Positions 1-7,902 of a DNA stretch of 12,355 nucleotides are shown here, piece after piece. The DNA comes from Bacteroidales bacterium (GTDB taxonomy: Bacteria > Bacteroidota > Bacteroidia > Bacteroidales > JAOZVK01): the NCBI GenBank assembly GCA_029938185.1, contig JAOZVK010000116.1, forward strand, positions 1 through 12,355. The letters run 5' to 3'. The position numbers and the translations under genes are program-made. Positions within the stretch are counted from its first letter, which is position 1, and the number at the start of each line of letters is the position of its first letter. Under the pieces are notes generated by a model. It ran no database searches and had not been told where the DNA came from. It worked only from the letters and a program-made list of their open reading frames with translations.

Positions 1-48
1 TGTCAAATTATTACATTTATAAACTTAAGCAATTTATGTCTTAATACA

Positions 49-84
49 GTAGGTAAGCCATATTAAATTAGGTCGAAGACCTTA
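49..84 (+). repeat. R1: diverged copy of the R palindromic repeat
   Basis: The stretch carries the GTAAGCC motif, a short AT spacer and the hairpin aggtcgaagacct at 70-82, as in the other R copies. It differs by one extra T before the hairpin. Upstream, an acatttat at 13-20 and atttatgtcttaata further on loosely match the tail of the full copies, so a degenerate element may begin before the window. R1 faces the inverted copy R2 across about 150 bp in which I see no gene. Confidence 0.7.
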
Positions 85-234
85 ATAACAGTATTTCATG
101 TACATGAATAAATATCTGATAGCCATATTTGCATCTTATTATTTAATAAAACTTACACCTATATTAAATAAAGTAACAAGAAAAGGTAGTTTTACAATTA
201 TATCCAAAAAAAATACTAATGATATTCAGTAATT

Positions 235-325
235 TAAGGTCTTCGACCTATTTAATGTTACTTATGCCTTAACAATCTTATTACAACTGATTAAAAAACG
301 AGTATTTATTTTTGTGTTAATTATA
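235..325 (-). repeat. R2: inverted, diverged copy of the R repeat
   Basis: Hairpin aggtcttcgacct at 237-249, then atttaatgttacttatgcc, the reverse complement of the R core with some changes. The tail to about 325 is only loosely similar to R3 and R6. It is inverted relative to R1, with the two hairpin ends facing each other. Its tail runs into the leader of the methyltransferase gene and includes a promoter-like box at 307-314. Apart from R1, R2 and that box, I see nothing in 1-342. Confidence 0.65.
307..314 (+). promoter_or_regulatory. Candidate Bacteroidota -7 promoter box
   Basis: TATTTTTG matches the TAnnTTTG -7 consensus of Bacteroidota sigma-ABfr promoters exactly and lies 28 bases before the ATG at 343. 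I see no convincing TTG-type -33 element at the usual spacing. In such AT-rich DNA the box could arise by chance. Confidence 0.35.
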
Positions 326-342
326 ATTTTAAATATTAAAAT

Positions 343-1017
343 ATGAGAAGAGTTATTGATATAATAATTACTATTATTGCAAAATTAAGACAGAATAGAA
401 CACTTAATCAAACTGAAATTAAACTAAATTTAGGCTCAGGATTACAGGTTGCAAAAAACTGGATTAATGTTGATACAAGTTACAATGCTTTTTTTTCTAA
501 CTATCCTTCCATCTTTTTAAAATTAATTTACAAAATATCAGGAACAAGAAAATATTACTCAAAGGAAGAGTATGTAAAAATATTAAAAGAAAATAAATTT
601 ATTCATCACAATTTAAAGTATGGAATTCCTTTAAAAAATAACTCTTGTGACTTTATTTTCTCATCACATTTTTTAGAACATTTACCTCCTTCTGATGCAA
701 ATAATTTATTAATTGAAATGTTTAGATGTATTAAAAATAAAGGAGTTGTTCGTATTGCAATTCCTGATTTAAAATATGTGACAAAGTTGTATCAAGAAGG
801 CAAAAAAGAAGATTTTCTAAAGTTTTTCTTTACAGAATCGTCTAACATTTATGAACACCATAACTACATGTACGATTTTGAATTAATAAGAGATAAACTA
901 AAAAAGGTTGGTTTTAAAAAAATATACCAAAGAAATTATCAAGAAGGTTTAGTTCCTGATATTAACATTTTAGACAATAGACCTAACGAAACTTTATTTT
1001 TAGAAGCTGTTAAATGA
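343..1017 (+). CDS. Class I SAM-dependent methyltransferase, polysaccharide-cluster type
   Basis: A 224-residue cytosolic protein with a Rossmann-fold methyltransferase core. The SAM-binding motif I is LNLGSG (residues 28-33), followed by a loop to the acidic residue of WINVD (D44). The later motif CDFIFSSHFLEHL (102-114) matches the 'D-x-I-x-S-x-H-x-L-E-H' pattern of the predicted methyltransferases common in LPS, capsule and exopolysaccharide clusters. The GVVRIAIPDL strand and the YEHHNYMYD segment are also typical of that group. The acceptor substrate cannot be read from the sequence; a sugar is likely given the next gene. The stop overlaps the start of the glycosyltransferase (ATGA at 1014-1017), implying translational coupling. 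The ATG at 343 has an A-rich leader with no Shine-Dalgarno, normal for Bacteroidota. Confidence 0.85.
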   Translation: MRRVIDIIITIIAKLRQNRTLNQTEIKLNLGSGLQVAKNWINVDTSYNAFFSNYPSIFLKLIYKISGTRKYYSKEEYVKILKENKFIHHNLKYGIPLKNNSCDFIFSSHFLEHLPPSDANNLLIEMFRCIKNKGVVRIAIPDLKYVTKLYQEGKKEDFLKFFFTESSNIYEHHNYMYDFELIRDKLKKVGFKKIYQRNYQEGLVPDINILDNRPNETLFLEAVK

Positions 1018-2180
1018 AAAAACTCGCAATAATTACCACACATCCAATACAGTATTATGCACCAATATTTAAGCTACTAAATGATAGGAATAAAATTCAA
1101 ATAAAAGTATTTTATACATGGAGCCAATCAAAAAACAAACTGTTTGACAAAGATTTTGGAAAAGAAATAAAATGGGATATACCTTTGCTTAACGGATACA
1201 ATTATACTTTTGTTAATAATACATCAAAAAATGACGGTGTACATCATTTTTTTGGAATAAAAACCCCTCAATTAATAAAACACATAAAAGACTGGCAAGC
1301 AGATTTTATATTAGTTTTTGGATGGAATTTTCATAGTCATTTAAAAGTTATTAGACATTTTAAAGGTAAAACACCTGTTTTATTCAGAGGAGATTCAACT
1401 CTTTTAGACGAAACAAAAAATATAAAAACCTTGATACGAAGAGTGTGGTTAAAATGGGTTTACAAACATGTTGATACTGCTTTTTATGTAGGTAAAAACA
1501 ATAAAAAATATTACAAAAAACATGGATTTAAAGAAGGTAATTTAATTTTCACTCCTCATGCAATTGACAATAATAGGTTTTATGATAAATCAAATACTTT
1601 TAAAGAGAAAGCCGAAAAATGGAAAAACAAACTTGGTTTTTCAAAAAATGACCTTGTTGTATTGTTTGTTGGTAAATTTGAAACAAAGAAAAATCCATTG
1701 TTAATAATCAATATAGCAAAAAGATTCCCTAAACTTAAATTTTTTTTTGTTGGTAATGGTATTTTAGAAGAGCAAATGAAACATAAAGCAGTTAGTAATA
1801 TCTTTTTTATTCCTTTTCAAAATCAGTCGATAATGCCTATTGTGTATAGGCTTGGGAATATATTTGTTTTACCATCTCAAGGTCCGGGCGAAACTTGGGG
1901 ATTGGCTGTTAATGAAGCAATGGCTTGTGGTTTACCTATTTTAGTTTCCGATAAGGTTGGGTGTGCTATTGATTTGGTTAAAAATAATGAAAATGGATAT
2001 ATATTTAAATCTAATGGTATTGACGATTTATCTAAAAAATTAGATTTGATAACTAATAATATTAAAGCATTTGGAATAAATTCAAAAACTATAATTCAAA
2101 ATTGGAATTTTAATAAAATAGCTGAAGCAATAGAATCTCATATAAAAAATCGACCTGTGCAATTAGAAAATACGAAATAG
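1014..2180 (+). CDS. GT-B glycosyltransferase (GT4-like)
   Basis: A 388-residue retaining-type GT-B glycosyltransferase that would transfer a sugar from a nucleotide donor to a growing glycan at the cytoplasmic face of the membrane. The N-terminal domain opens with ITTHPIQYYAPIF (residues 7-19), a start common among exopolysaccharide GT4 proteins. The C-terminal domain begins near VVLFVGKFETKKNP and includes FFFVGNG. It holds the E-x7-E signature at E293 and E301 (ETWGLAVNEAMACG), which positions the donor nucleotide sugar, followed by GLPILVSDKVGCAIDLV and NGYIF. Length is typical and the gene looks intact. It overlaps the methyltransferase by four bases, so the two are one unit, probably the tail of a surface-glycan locus that starts outside the window. 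Donor and acceptor cannot be predicted. Confidence 0.9.
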   Translation: MKKLAIITTHPIQYYAPIFKLLNDRNKIQIKVFYTWSQSKNKLFDKDFGKEIKWDIPLLNGYNYTFVNNTSKNDGVHHFFGIKTPQLIKHIKDWQADFILVFGWNFHSHLKVIRHFKGKTPVLFRGDSTLLDETKNIKTLIRRVWLKWVYKHVDTAFYVGKNNKKYYKKHGFKEGNLIFTPHAIDNNRFYDKSNTFKEKAEKWKNKLGFSKNDLVVLFVGKFETKKNPLLIINIAKRFPKLKFFFVGNGILEEQMKHKAVSNIFFIPFQNQSIMPIVYRLGNIFVLPSQGPGETWGLAVNEAMACGLPILVSDKVGCAIDLVKNNENGYIFKSNGIDDLSKKLDLITNNIKAFGINSKTIIQNWNFNKIAEAIESHIKNRPVQLENTK

Positions 2181-2186
2181 TAAATT

Positions 2187-2219
2187 ACTGTCGAAGTGGA
2201 TTTAAGCCACACCGACAGT
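2187..2219. terminator. Hairpin between convergent genes, likely bidirectional terminator
   Basis: The arms actgtcg (2187-2193) and cgacagt (2213-2219) form a 7-bp stem. Inside it gtgg (2196-2199) pairs with ccac (2207-2210) around an A/T loop. It starts seven bases after the glycosyltransferase stop and lies about 50 bases past the stop of the convergent gene ending at 2270. The following tract on the + strand is TTTATA rather than a pure T run, so efficiency is uncertain. Confidence 0.55.
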
Positions 2220-2269
2220 TTATACGCAATTATTTGATAGATAATGAAGTACAACCTTACGCAGGCATT

Positions 2270-4909
2270 CTATTTTTCCAATGTTATAGCTTTCTTTATA
2301 TCAATTTTTTTGTGTTTATAAAATGCAACGAGATAGCCATTAGTACCCTCTTTTTTAAGTACCGATTGAAATTTTTTAGCATTTTTATAGCTCGAAAAAC
2401 TACCTAGCGAATATATATGTAAACCATTATATCTCATAATATTAATATTTCGTTTACTTGATATTTTCAGATATTTTTTCTGTTCGGCTACACTAAGTTT
2501 TTTCTTATAAGCAGCTATTTGTATCTTATATATTAGCTTTTCTTCTTTCTTAACTACTTTTACAAGATGAGTTTTTTTCTTAACGACTTTAACAACAGGA
2601 TTTTTTTTCTTAACAACTTTAACAATTGTATCTTTTTTCTTAGCACTACTAATTACAACATCTTTAGTTTTGCCACGTTTTTTTTCTATGTTTTTTGCTT
2701 CGGATATTTTTATGCTTTTACCATTATAATAGCAAACTATATATGCTCCTTTTAATCCACTTTTTACAACTTTGTTTTGGTCTGTTTTTGCTGCATTATA
2801 CGAACCGTAGGCACCAACCATGTATTTTGTTCCTCTTCCTTTCAGTATTTCAGTATAAACAGGATTATAGTTTTTAAAATCAGCATATGATTTAGCTTTT
2901 GAAAACATTCCCAATTGTATGCAATATACCAAACCTTTAGATTTATTAATACTTTGTTTTTTTATTAAACCTTTATTTTTGGTTGAAACATAAACTTTTT
3001 TAGAAATTATTTTTGTATCTTTAATAGGTTTTATATTTTTATTATCAACAATTGCTTTTTCGATTTTAATAAGTTTTTTATACTTATCATCTTTTTTAAG
3101 TTTCGATTTAGCATAATTAAACGATTTACGTTTACCATCAACATAAGCAACAATAAACGCATCTTTATATTTTGTTTTTTTGGTTTTAGCCAGTGCATAA
3201 TTGGCAGCTTCTGCTGTTCTATATTCGCCAAGTAAAAATCGTTTGAAAGGATTATTTTTAAACACATCATAAGCAACTGGCATTAAGCCTTTGAAATTTT
3301 CTGGTTTTAATAATTTTTTCAAAATACCAATTTGAACTTTAAAGACTATCCCTTTTTTATGAATAAGTTTTTGTGGCTTAGGTTTTATAACACTATATGT
3401 ATAACTACCTGTTTGTTTCCACGAAAACGAACCTGTTTTTTTTGTTTTGCCATTATTAATTTTATTATTATGTTTTGTGTTTTTATTATAAACATTTGCA
3501 TATGATGGTATATGTTTTTTATTTTTTATCTCAGGAATGTTCAAATAAATTCCATAAGCATATTCAATCTCTTGTATTGCTAATAATTGTAGACTTATAG
3601 CCTCCATATAAGCAATATATTTATTTGATTTATACATCATTTTCCTTGTCAATTTTATCTCGGAATCTGCAAGTACCATTAATTGATTTGAATTTTTAAT
3701 TAAATCTGCTGCCAGTTCATTTTCTGGCGTTTTTTTCTCTGATTTGTGTTGTTTCAAATGGTCTTTATATATTTTATATTTTGTTTTATTAGATGCAATA
3801 TAAGACTCCGATGATTGCAAAAGTTTATAAAAAGCTTTTTGTTCAAGTGTTTCTGCTTTTCCTTTTAGCTTTTCTCGCTCTTTTACATTTGTTGCTTTAT
3901 TGGCGGCACTCCTCAATGCATCTATTTTTACATATGACTCATCAACTTCTTTAACGGTTTGATTTGCTTCAACATTAGCCTCTTTTATTTGATTTATATA
4001 TCTTTTCTCATTATCACTAAGTTTTAGTTTTGGGTAAATCAAATGACTATATGACTTATATAGATTAGTATCAGATACGGGGTTGTAATGAACCGCTGTT
4101 TGTTTTTTTATAATTGTTTTGCTCGTATCTTTAGGCATTATCTTATTAGTATCAACTTTTGTTATTTTTGTAGTGTCTACTTTTACTATTTTTTTTGTAG
4201 TGTCTTTGCTTACTACTTCTTTTTTCAAATAAGTATCTGGATTAATTGCAGGGTCTTTCATATACAAACCAAAGGCAATTTCTTGTTTTGTAAATGCTTC
4301 TTGTCTAAGATTATTAGCATTTTTTAAATCTATATATTTTGCTACACTTTCTTTGCTATTCGATTCGCTTACTTTAATATTGGCTCTTGTAAACAAAATA
4401 CTTGCGTCTTTTTCTAAAACACTTCCTGCTTTCGAATGGTTAGTAGCATCAGTATACCTAACATTTTTCATATTTCTACTATACACATCTTTTTTAATAT
4501 CAAGAGCTTTATCAAAAAATTTTATAGCTTTTAGTCCTTTTCTCGAAAGTTTACGACCTATTTTATCTGCTTTTTTTAGAGCTTTGGTTTTAGTTTTTTC
4601 ATCGCTTGTTGAATTAGCAATTTTTTTATACTTGTCTATTTCTGACTCCAATTTCAATGCTATACTTAAAAAACGATTTGCTTTTTTAGTATACTTATTT
4701 GCTTTATCAAGTTTTTTTCTGTCATCACTATTAAAAATTTTAGTATAATAACTTTTATTTTTAAAATCATCAAATGAATACTTTGAAAATGATAATTCTC
4801 TAAACTTACTATTGTTAGTGTAATCTAAATTTGAAGTTGCTGCGATATTTATTGCAACAAAGATTATACTAAAAATTAAAAAGAATTTTATTGTTTTGAT
4901 TTGGTTCAT
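2270..4909 (-). CDS. Exported lysine-rich protein with three C-terminal SPOR-like modules
   Basis: A 879-residue protein. Residues 1-24 form a signal peptide (KTIKFFLIFSIIFVAINIAA), so it is exported to the periplasm or envelope. Residues about 60-480 are rich in K, E, A and S with long predicted helices that look coiled-coil or TPR-like. They are interrupted by a Thr/Lys linker (KDTTKKIVKVDTTKITK). The C-terminal part has three related units at about 520-600, 660-738 and 789-870. Each opens with a (V/I)-(F/Y)-x-(V/I)-Q-(I/L) strand and has a 'G-x-(Y/F)-x-(T/S)-x-x-x-A' segment, ending in A(F/Y)(I/L)VA(F/Y)-x-x-(G/H)-K. That pattern matches SPOR-domain proteins, which bind denuded peptidoglycan. 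A 10-residue tandem repeat (757-788) links units two and three. Known from the family: SPOR proteins act at division sites or in the cell wall. Inferred: an envelope scaffold. The exact role is unknown. The intact frame argues for a real gene. Confidence 0.75.
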   Translation of the reverse strand: MNQIKTIKFFLIFSIIFVAINIAATSNLDYTNNSKFRELSFSKYSFDDFKNKSYYTKIFNSDDRKKLDKANKYTKKANRFLSIALKLESEIDKYKKIANSTSDEKTKTKALKKADKIGRKLSRKGLKAIKFFDKALDIKKDVYSRNMKNVRYTDATNHSKAGSVLEKDASILFTRANIKVSESNSKESVAKYIDLKNANNLRQEAFTKQEIAFGLYMKDPAINPDTYLKKEVVSKDTTKKIVKVDTTKITKVDTNKIMPKDTSKTIIKKQTAVHYNPVSDTNLYKSYSHLIYPKLKLSDNEKRYINQIKEANVEANQTVKEVDESYVKIDALRSAANKATNVKEREKLKGKAETLEQKAFYKLLQSSESYIASNKTKYKIYKDHLKQHKSEKKTPENELAADLIKNSNQLMVLADSEIKLTRKMMYKSNKYIAYMEAISLQLLAIQEIEYAYGIYLNIPEIKNKKHIPSYANVYNKNTKHNNKINNGKTKKTGSFSWKQTGSYTYSVIKPKPQKLIHKKGIVFKVQIGILKKLLKPENFKGLMPVAYDVFKNNPFKRFLLGEYRTAEAANYALAKTKKTKYKDAFIVAYVDGKRKSFNYAKSKLKKDDKYKKLIKIEKAIVDNKNIKPIKDTKIISKKVYVSTKNKGLIKKQSINKSKGLVYCIQLGMFSKAKSYADFKNYNPVYTEILKGRGTKYMVGAYGSYNAAKTDQNKVVKSGLKGAYIVCYYNGKSIKISEAKNIEKKRGKTKDVVISSAKKKDTIVKVVKKKNPVVKVVKKKTHLVKVVKKEEKLIYKIQIAAYKKKLSVAEQKKYLKISSKRNINIMRYNGLHIYSLGSFSSYKNAKKFQSVLKKEGTNGYLVAFYKHKKIDIKKAITLEK
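2546..2641 (-). repeat. 30-bp tandem repeat inside the SPOR-protein gene
   Basis: Three consecutive copies of a 30-bp unit encode KKK-x-x-(V/I/L)-VKVV-type decapeptides (residues 757-786), followed by a partial KK. They make a basic, extended linker between the second and third SPOR-like modules. In-frame tandem repeats of this sort usually vary in copy number between strains. Confidence 0.75.
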
Positions 4910-4975
4910 AATTTTTATTTAAAAATGATTATTAATTATTAAAAACACAAAATGTTTTTTTATAGTTACTTATAC

Positions 4976-5077
4976 TTTAGGTCTTTGACCTATTTAATGT
5001 GGCTTACCCATTCTTTTAACATTCTAACAATATTCAAATTAACAAAATATAAATGTTGAAAAACTTTTGTCAGACTA
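4976..5077 (-). repeat. R3: full-length R repeat, inverted orientation
   Basis: The element begins with the hairpin aggtctttgacct (4979-4991), whose loop is TTT instead of TTC. The core atttaatgtggcttaccc follows, then an AT-rich spacer and the tail gttgaaaaacttttgtcag at about 5055-5073. It is the mirror of R4: R3 and R4 stand at the two ends of the DUF4435 gene with hairpins pointing outwards. Together with the S1 repeat it accounts for most of the non-coding stretch 4910-5223. Confidence 0.85.
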
Positions 5078-5147
5078 TTCATGTATTATAATCTTATTCA
5101 AAATTTTTGGAACTTTCATGGTCTGCAATACACTTGTTTCAAAATTT

Positions 5148-5220
5148 TGTTTTTTAATAATATTATATATAACTGAATATTAAGGTGTAACCCAATTCGT
5201 AATTCATAATTTGTAATTGC
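5148..5220 (+). repeat. S1: 'aaggtgtaacccaatt' repeat, copy 1
   Basis: A run ending in ttaaggtgtaacccaatt and followed by degenerate (c/t)(a/g)taatt(c/t) tandem steps. It is closely similar to 10115-10198 (S2), including the poly-T segment tgttttttaa upstream. It ends three bases before the stop codon of the - strand DUF4435 gene; S2 has the same placement at another gene's 3' end. No hairpin strong enough to be a terminator was seen. Confidence 0.6.
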
Positions 5221-5223
5221 CGT

Positions 5224-6153
5224 TTACAGCCTTATGTTTTCAAGAGAATTATTTATATCTATTTCATCTCCAAAAATAGTAATTGAAAGCACTCGGCTAT
5301 TTTTATTTTGCCATTTAATTATTTTTTTAAAAAGGTCTGTTTCCTTAAAAAATGCAGAATCATAACTGTTAATTAATTGTTTTTCTATTTCAATTGCAGA
5401 TATGTTTTTAGAGCCAATCTTTTGTTTTAATCCAATTGCAAAAATTTTTATAATGTCATGACCATTACATAGTTGCCAAATATTATATCTTTTTTTTGCT
5501 AACTTATCTATTTTTTCTTTAATATTTTCATAAATAAGAGCTGGGGCTTGATTATAGTAGTTTTTTACTGAATCAAACATTTGTTTTTCTCCTAAGAAAG
5601 TAAAAGTTCTCTTATCAATAATTTTTTCAAATTTAAGTTCTTTCCCATCTTGAAAACTGGGTTTAAACATTAATCCTAATTCTTCTAATTGATTTACTAA
5701 CCTAAAAAGTGCAAGCGGTTTAGATAATTCCAATAGATAATCTCGTAAAGATAAATTGATACTCTTTTCAAATTCTTTAAGCTTTCGTTTAGAACATAAA
5801 CTATTTGTAACATATTCAAATGTTTCACTTTTTATAATCAGAGTTTCTAAATCATGTGTATCTGTTTGTAATAGATTAATTGATGGGTTCCGATGATTAA
5901 GTATATTATTGAAATCGCTATCAATTATACCCAGAACTCCCTTTCTTTTTCTTTTTTCTGAAATTTTTATAATTTCAATAACATTCTCATATCCAAAAGC
6001 AATAGAAATTCTATTGTTTGTTTTGTCTGTAAATTTAGAAAAAAATAAACTATCGCTTTCTCCTTCAACAATCACATAGTTTCCTGTGAATGTTTTGTCC
6101 ATCATTATTGAGTTTGCAATTGAAACTGGTGTTATATGTGATTTAATTCTCAT
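5224..6153 (-). CDS. DUF4435 TOPRIM-like nuclease, AriB-like effector of a PARIS-type system
   Basis: A 309-residue protein from the chosen start. Its TOPRIM-like core has VEGESD (E30) after a hydrophobic strand, then GIIDSDF with the metal-binding pair D78 and D80. HDLET (100-104) and CNGHDIIKIFAIGL further on are typical of DUF4435. In PARIS, the DUF4435 protein AriB is held by the ATPase AriA and released on sensing phage anti-restriction proteins; it then acts as a toxic nuclease. Here it lies directly downstream of an AAA ATPase in the same order as ariA-ariB, so that role is inferred. The frame stays open to an ATG at 6198, but those 15 extra residues are encoded by the R4 repeat, and the family-like sequence begins at MRIKSHITP. 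I therefore chose the ATG at 6153. The gene appears intact with all three acidic residues present. Confidence 0.8.
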   Translation of the reverse strand: MRIKSHITPVSIANSIMMDKTFTGNYVIVEGESDSLFFSKFTDKTNNRISIAFGYENVIEIIKISEKRKRKGVLGIIDSDFNNILNHRNPSINLLQTDTHDLETLIIKSETFEYVTNSLCSKRKLKEFEKSINLSLRDYLLELSKPLALFRLVNQLEELGLMFKPSFQDGKELKFEKIIDKRTFTFLGEKQMFDSVKNYYNQAPALIYENIKEKIDKLAKKRYNIWQLCNGHDIIKIFAIGLKQKIGSKNISAIEIEKQLINSYDSAFFKETDLFKKIIKWQNKNSRVLSITIFGDEIDINNSLENIRL

Positions 6154-6154
6154 A

Positions 6155-6260
6155 GTAAGTAGTTTTACAAAAGTTTTTCGGCATTTATTTTTGTACAATT
6201 AGCTATATGATAATAAATTACCAAAATGCGTAAGCCACATTAAATAGGTCGAAGACCTTA
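6155..6260 (+). repeat. R4: full-length R repeat between ATPase and nuclease genes
   Basis: The tail ttttacaaaagtttttcg (6163-6180) comes first, then an AT-rich middle, gcgtaagccacattaaa, and the hairpin aggtcgaagacct (6246-6258). It occupies almost exactly the gap between the chosen DUF4435 start (6153) and the ATPase stop (6263). On the - strand the hairpin comes just after the ATPase stop, followed by TATTTAATG, so it could attenuate or terminate transcription between the two genes. Confidence 0.9.
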
Positions 6261-6262
6261 AA

Positions 6263-7534
6263 CTACTCTTTAATTTCAACGCCTTGTAATTCAGTTGCAA
6301 TATCCCAGTTTTCTCCAATAATATTAGGAGAATGTGTGGCTATTAATATGTCTAAATCTGTAAGTTCTATTATTTCTCTTAAATCTTTAATAAAATTATT
6401 TTGCCATGAAACGTGTAGTGAAATTTCTGGTTCATCAATTAGAATTAAAGTATTGGGTTTTATTTTAAATAATAATGTGAAAAATAAAACAATTTCGTGC
6501 TGTTCGCCAGATGATAAACCCTGTAATGGTATCTGCTTTCCAGTTACTTTTGATGTAAAAATGAAACCTTTTTTTCTATTTATTTCAAGATTTTTATAGA
6601 AAAATCGTTTGTTGATTATTTGTTTAAAAAGTTCTATTTTTTGAGCCAAATCATCAAAGATTTCTAATTTTTTTTTACTATCATCAATATAAACAGTCAA
6701 AACTTTTTTCATAAAATCATCTTCTTTGCCGTCATATTGAAAGTCCTTGTATTCATCTTTATCAATTAATCCAACTTTATAAAGTAAATCTCTCATTTTT
6801 TCTAACTTAGATAATTCAAGAGCAAGACTTTCTGTTTCGTGTTTTGTTAATTTATTTCTTTTGTCTGCTAATCTGGTGGGATATGTTCTATCCAGACGCA
6901 TTGCTAATTCAGTTGATTTTGCTAAACGGTTTCTTATTTCATTTACTAAATCTTTTGAGTATTCAATTACAGTCTCCTTATATGAAGGTTGATAAGTATT
7001 TGTTAATGTAAAACTTTCACTTTCCTTTTTGGGTTCAGATTTTATAAGTAATCTTTGAGTTTCTATTAATTGAACTTCAAAATTTTCTATAAAATCAGAA
7101 TACCAATTAGGTAAATTTTTAGATTTATTTTTCTCCTTTGATTGATTTTGTCTTTCTAAAAATTCTCCAATACTTATTGTTAAGTCCAAGCCCTCTTTAG
7201 TAATTATTTCGTGTTTTGATTTTTCAAAAACTACATCGTTATTTAATATTTCTTTTCCTTTTATTTGTTGAATAGACACTGTGGTTTCCCCATTTGTGTT
7301 TTTTATAACTTTCCATTTTATTTTGTTTGAAAAAGTGATTGTTAAACTTTTAAAAACAACATTTCCCAAAAAAGCAAAATCTGCTTCAAATAATGCTTTA
7401 ATCATTTTTAATAAGATGGTTTTCCCAAATCCGTTTTCACCTAAAATTAATGAAATTCCATCTATGTTGAATTTTATATTATGATTAAAAACATCAAATA
7501 ATTTTTCAAGTTTTATTTCTATGATTTTATTCAT
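6263..7534 (-). CDS. ABC/OLD-type AAA ATPase, AriA-like sensor of a PARIS-type system
   Basis: A 423-residue ATPase of the AAA_15/AAA_21 (ABC-like) group. Walker A is GENGFGKT (32-39) near the N-terminus, as in SMC/RecF/OLD proteins. The ABC signature is LSSGEQ (340-345). Walker B is LILIDEPEISLH with D367 and E368, and the H-loop is ATHSP (H401). The middle (about 130-330) is charged and helical, the usual insert of the group. No nuclease domain is fused: the protein ends about 20 residues after the H-loop, so any catalytic partner must be encoded separately. The next gene downstream encodes a DUF4435 protein. This ATPase-DUF4435 pair matches PARIS AriA-AriB, though related ATPase/DUF4435 systems exist, and length and motifs alone cannot assign the subtype. 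All ATPase motifs are intact. Confidence 0.85.
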   Translation of the reverse strand: MNKIIEIKLEKLFDVFNHNIKFNIDGISLILGENGFGKTILLKMIKALFEADFAFLGNVVFKSLTITFSNKIKWKVIKNTNGETTVSIQQIKGKEILNNDVVFEKSKHEIITKEGLDLTISIGEFLERQNQSKEKNKSKNLPNWYSDFIENFEVQLIETQRLLIKSEPKKESESFTLTNTYQPSYKETVIEYSKDLVNEIRNRLAKSTELAMRLDRTYPTRLADKRNKLTKHETESLALELSKLEKMRDLLYKVGLIDKDEYKDFQYDGKEDDFMKKVLTVYIDDSKKKLEIFDDLAQKIELFKQIINKRFFYKNLEINRKKGFIFTSKVTGKQIPLQGLSSGEQHEIVLFFTLLFKIKPNTLILIDEPEISLHVSWQNNFIKDLREIIELTDLDILIATHSPNIIGENWDIATELQGVEIKE

Positions 7535-7561
7535 TTTTATTTATTTTAAGTTTTCAAAGTA

Positions 7562-7569
7562 CAAAAGTA
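7562..7569 (-). promoter_or_regulatory. Candidate -7 promoter box for the ATPase gene
   Basis: On the - strand this reads TACTTTTG, an exact match to TAnnTTTG, 27 bases before the ATG at 7534. A TTG at 7600-7602 is too far upstream to be a standard -33 element. The same ACTTTTGTA string occurs in the tails of the R repeats. Confidence 0.4.
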
Positions 7570-7902
7570 ATATTTTTTTGGAATTTTCATTTATTTATGC
7601 AACAGGTAAGTAGGTCATTGTATAAAATCGACACTTTGTAAAGTTGTAACTTCCTGTAATTATGGCGTAAGCAAAATTGTTAATTGTCCATTATTCATTG
7701 TTAATTACTTATTCTTTATTTTTGCAGTTGCACATATCAATAATCTATTGTGACTATGAGAGTTGCGAATTTAATATTTTTTTGTAACATTTACAAGTGG
7801 ATTTTTAATTAATTACTCTAACTTTCTTAAACTCAGTCTACAGTTGGCAGTTTTCATGGCTGTGGACTATCTATTTAAAGTAATAATTTTGCAATTTTTT
7901 TT
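7570..7902. other. Intergenic stretch with repeat fragments only
   Basis: About 330 bp between the ATPase promoter region and R5 with no credible gene on either strand. It holds a lone ggcgtaagcaaaat at 7663-7676, the R core motif without its hairpin. Next to it is ttgttaattgtccattattcattgttaatt, similar in character to the S repeats. A cagtctacagttggcag string lies near 7835-7851. These look like decayed repeat pieces. Confidence 0.5.

Noticed and set aside
1..342. Search for a small gene or RNA in the leader before the methyltransferase.
   Set aside because: Only the R1 and R2 repeats and a promoter-like box are supported; no ORF of credible composition and no tRNA-like fold was seen.
3031..3276. 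An 81-codon - strand ORF inside the SPOR-protein gene.
   Set aside because: It is an alternative frame of the real gene on the same strand, with poor composition and no start signal.
4353..4748. A 131-codon + strand ORF with hydrophobic sequence.
   Set aside because: It is antisense to the lysine-rich SPOR protein gene; hydrophobic F/L/S runs are the expected shadow of K/E-rich codons on the other strand.
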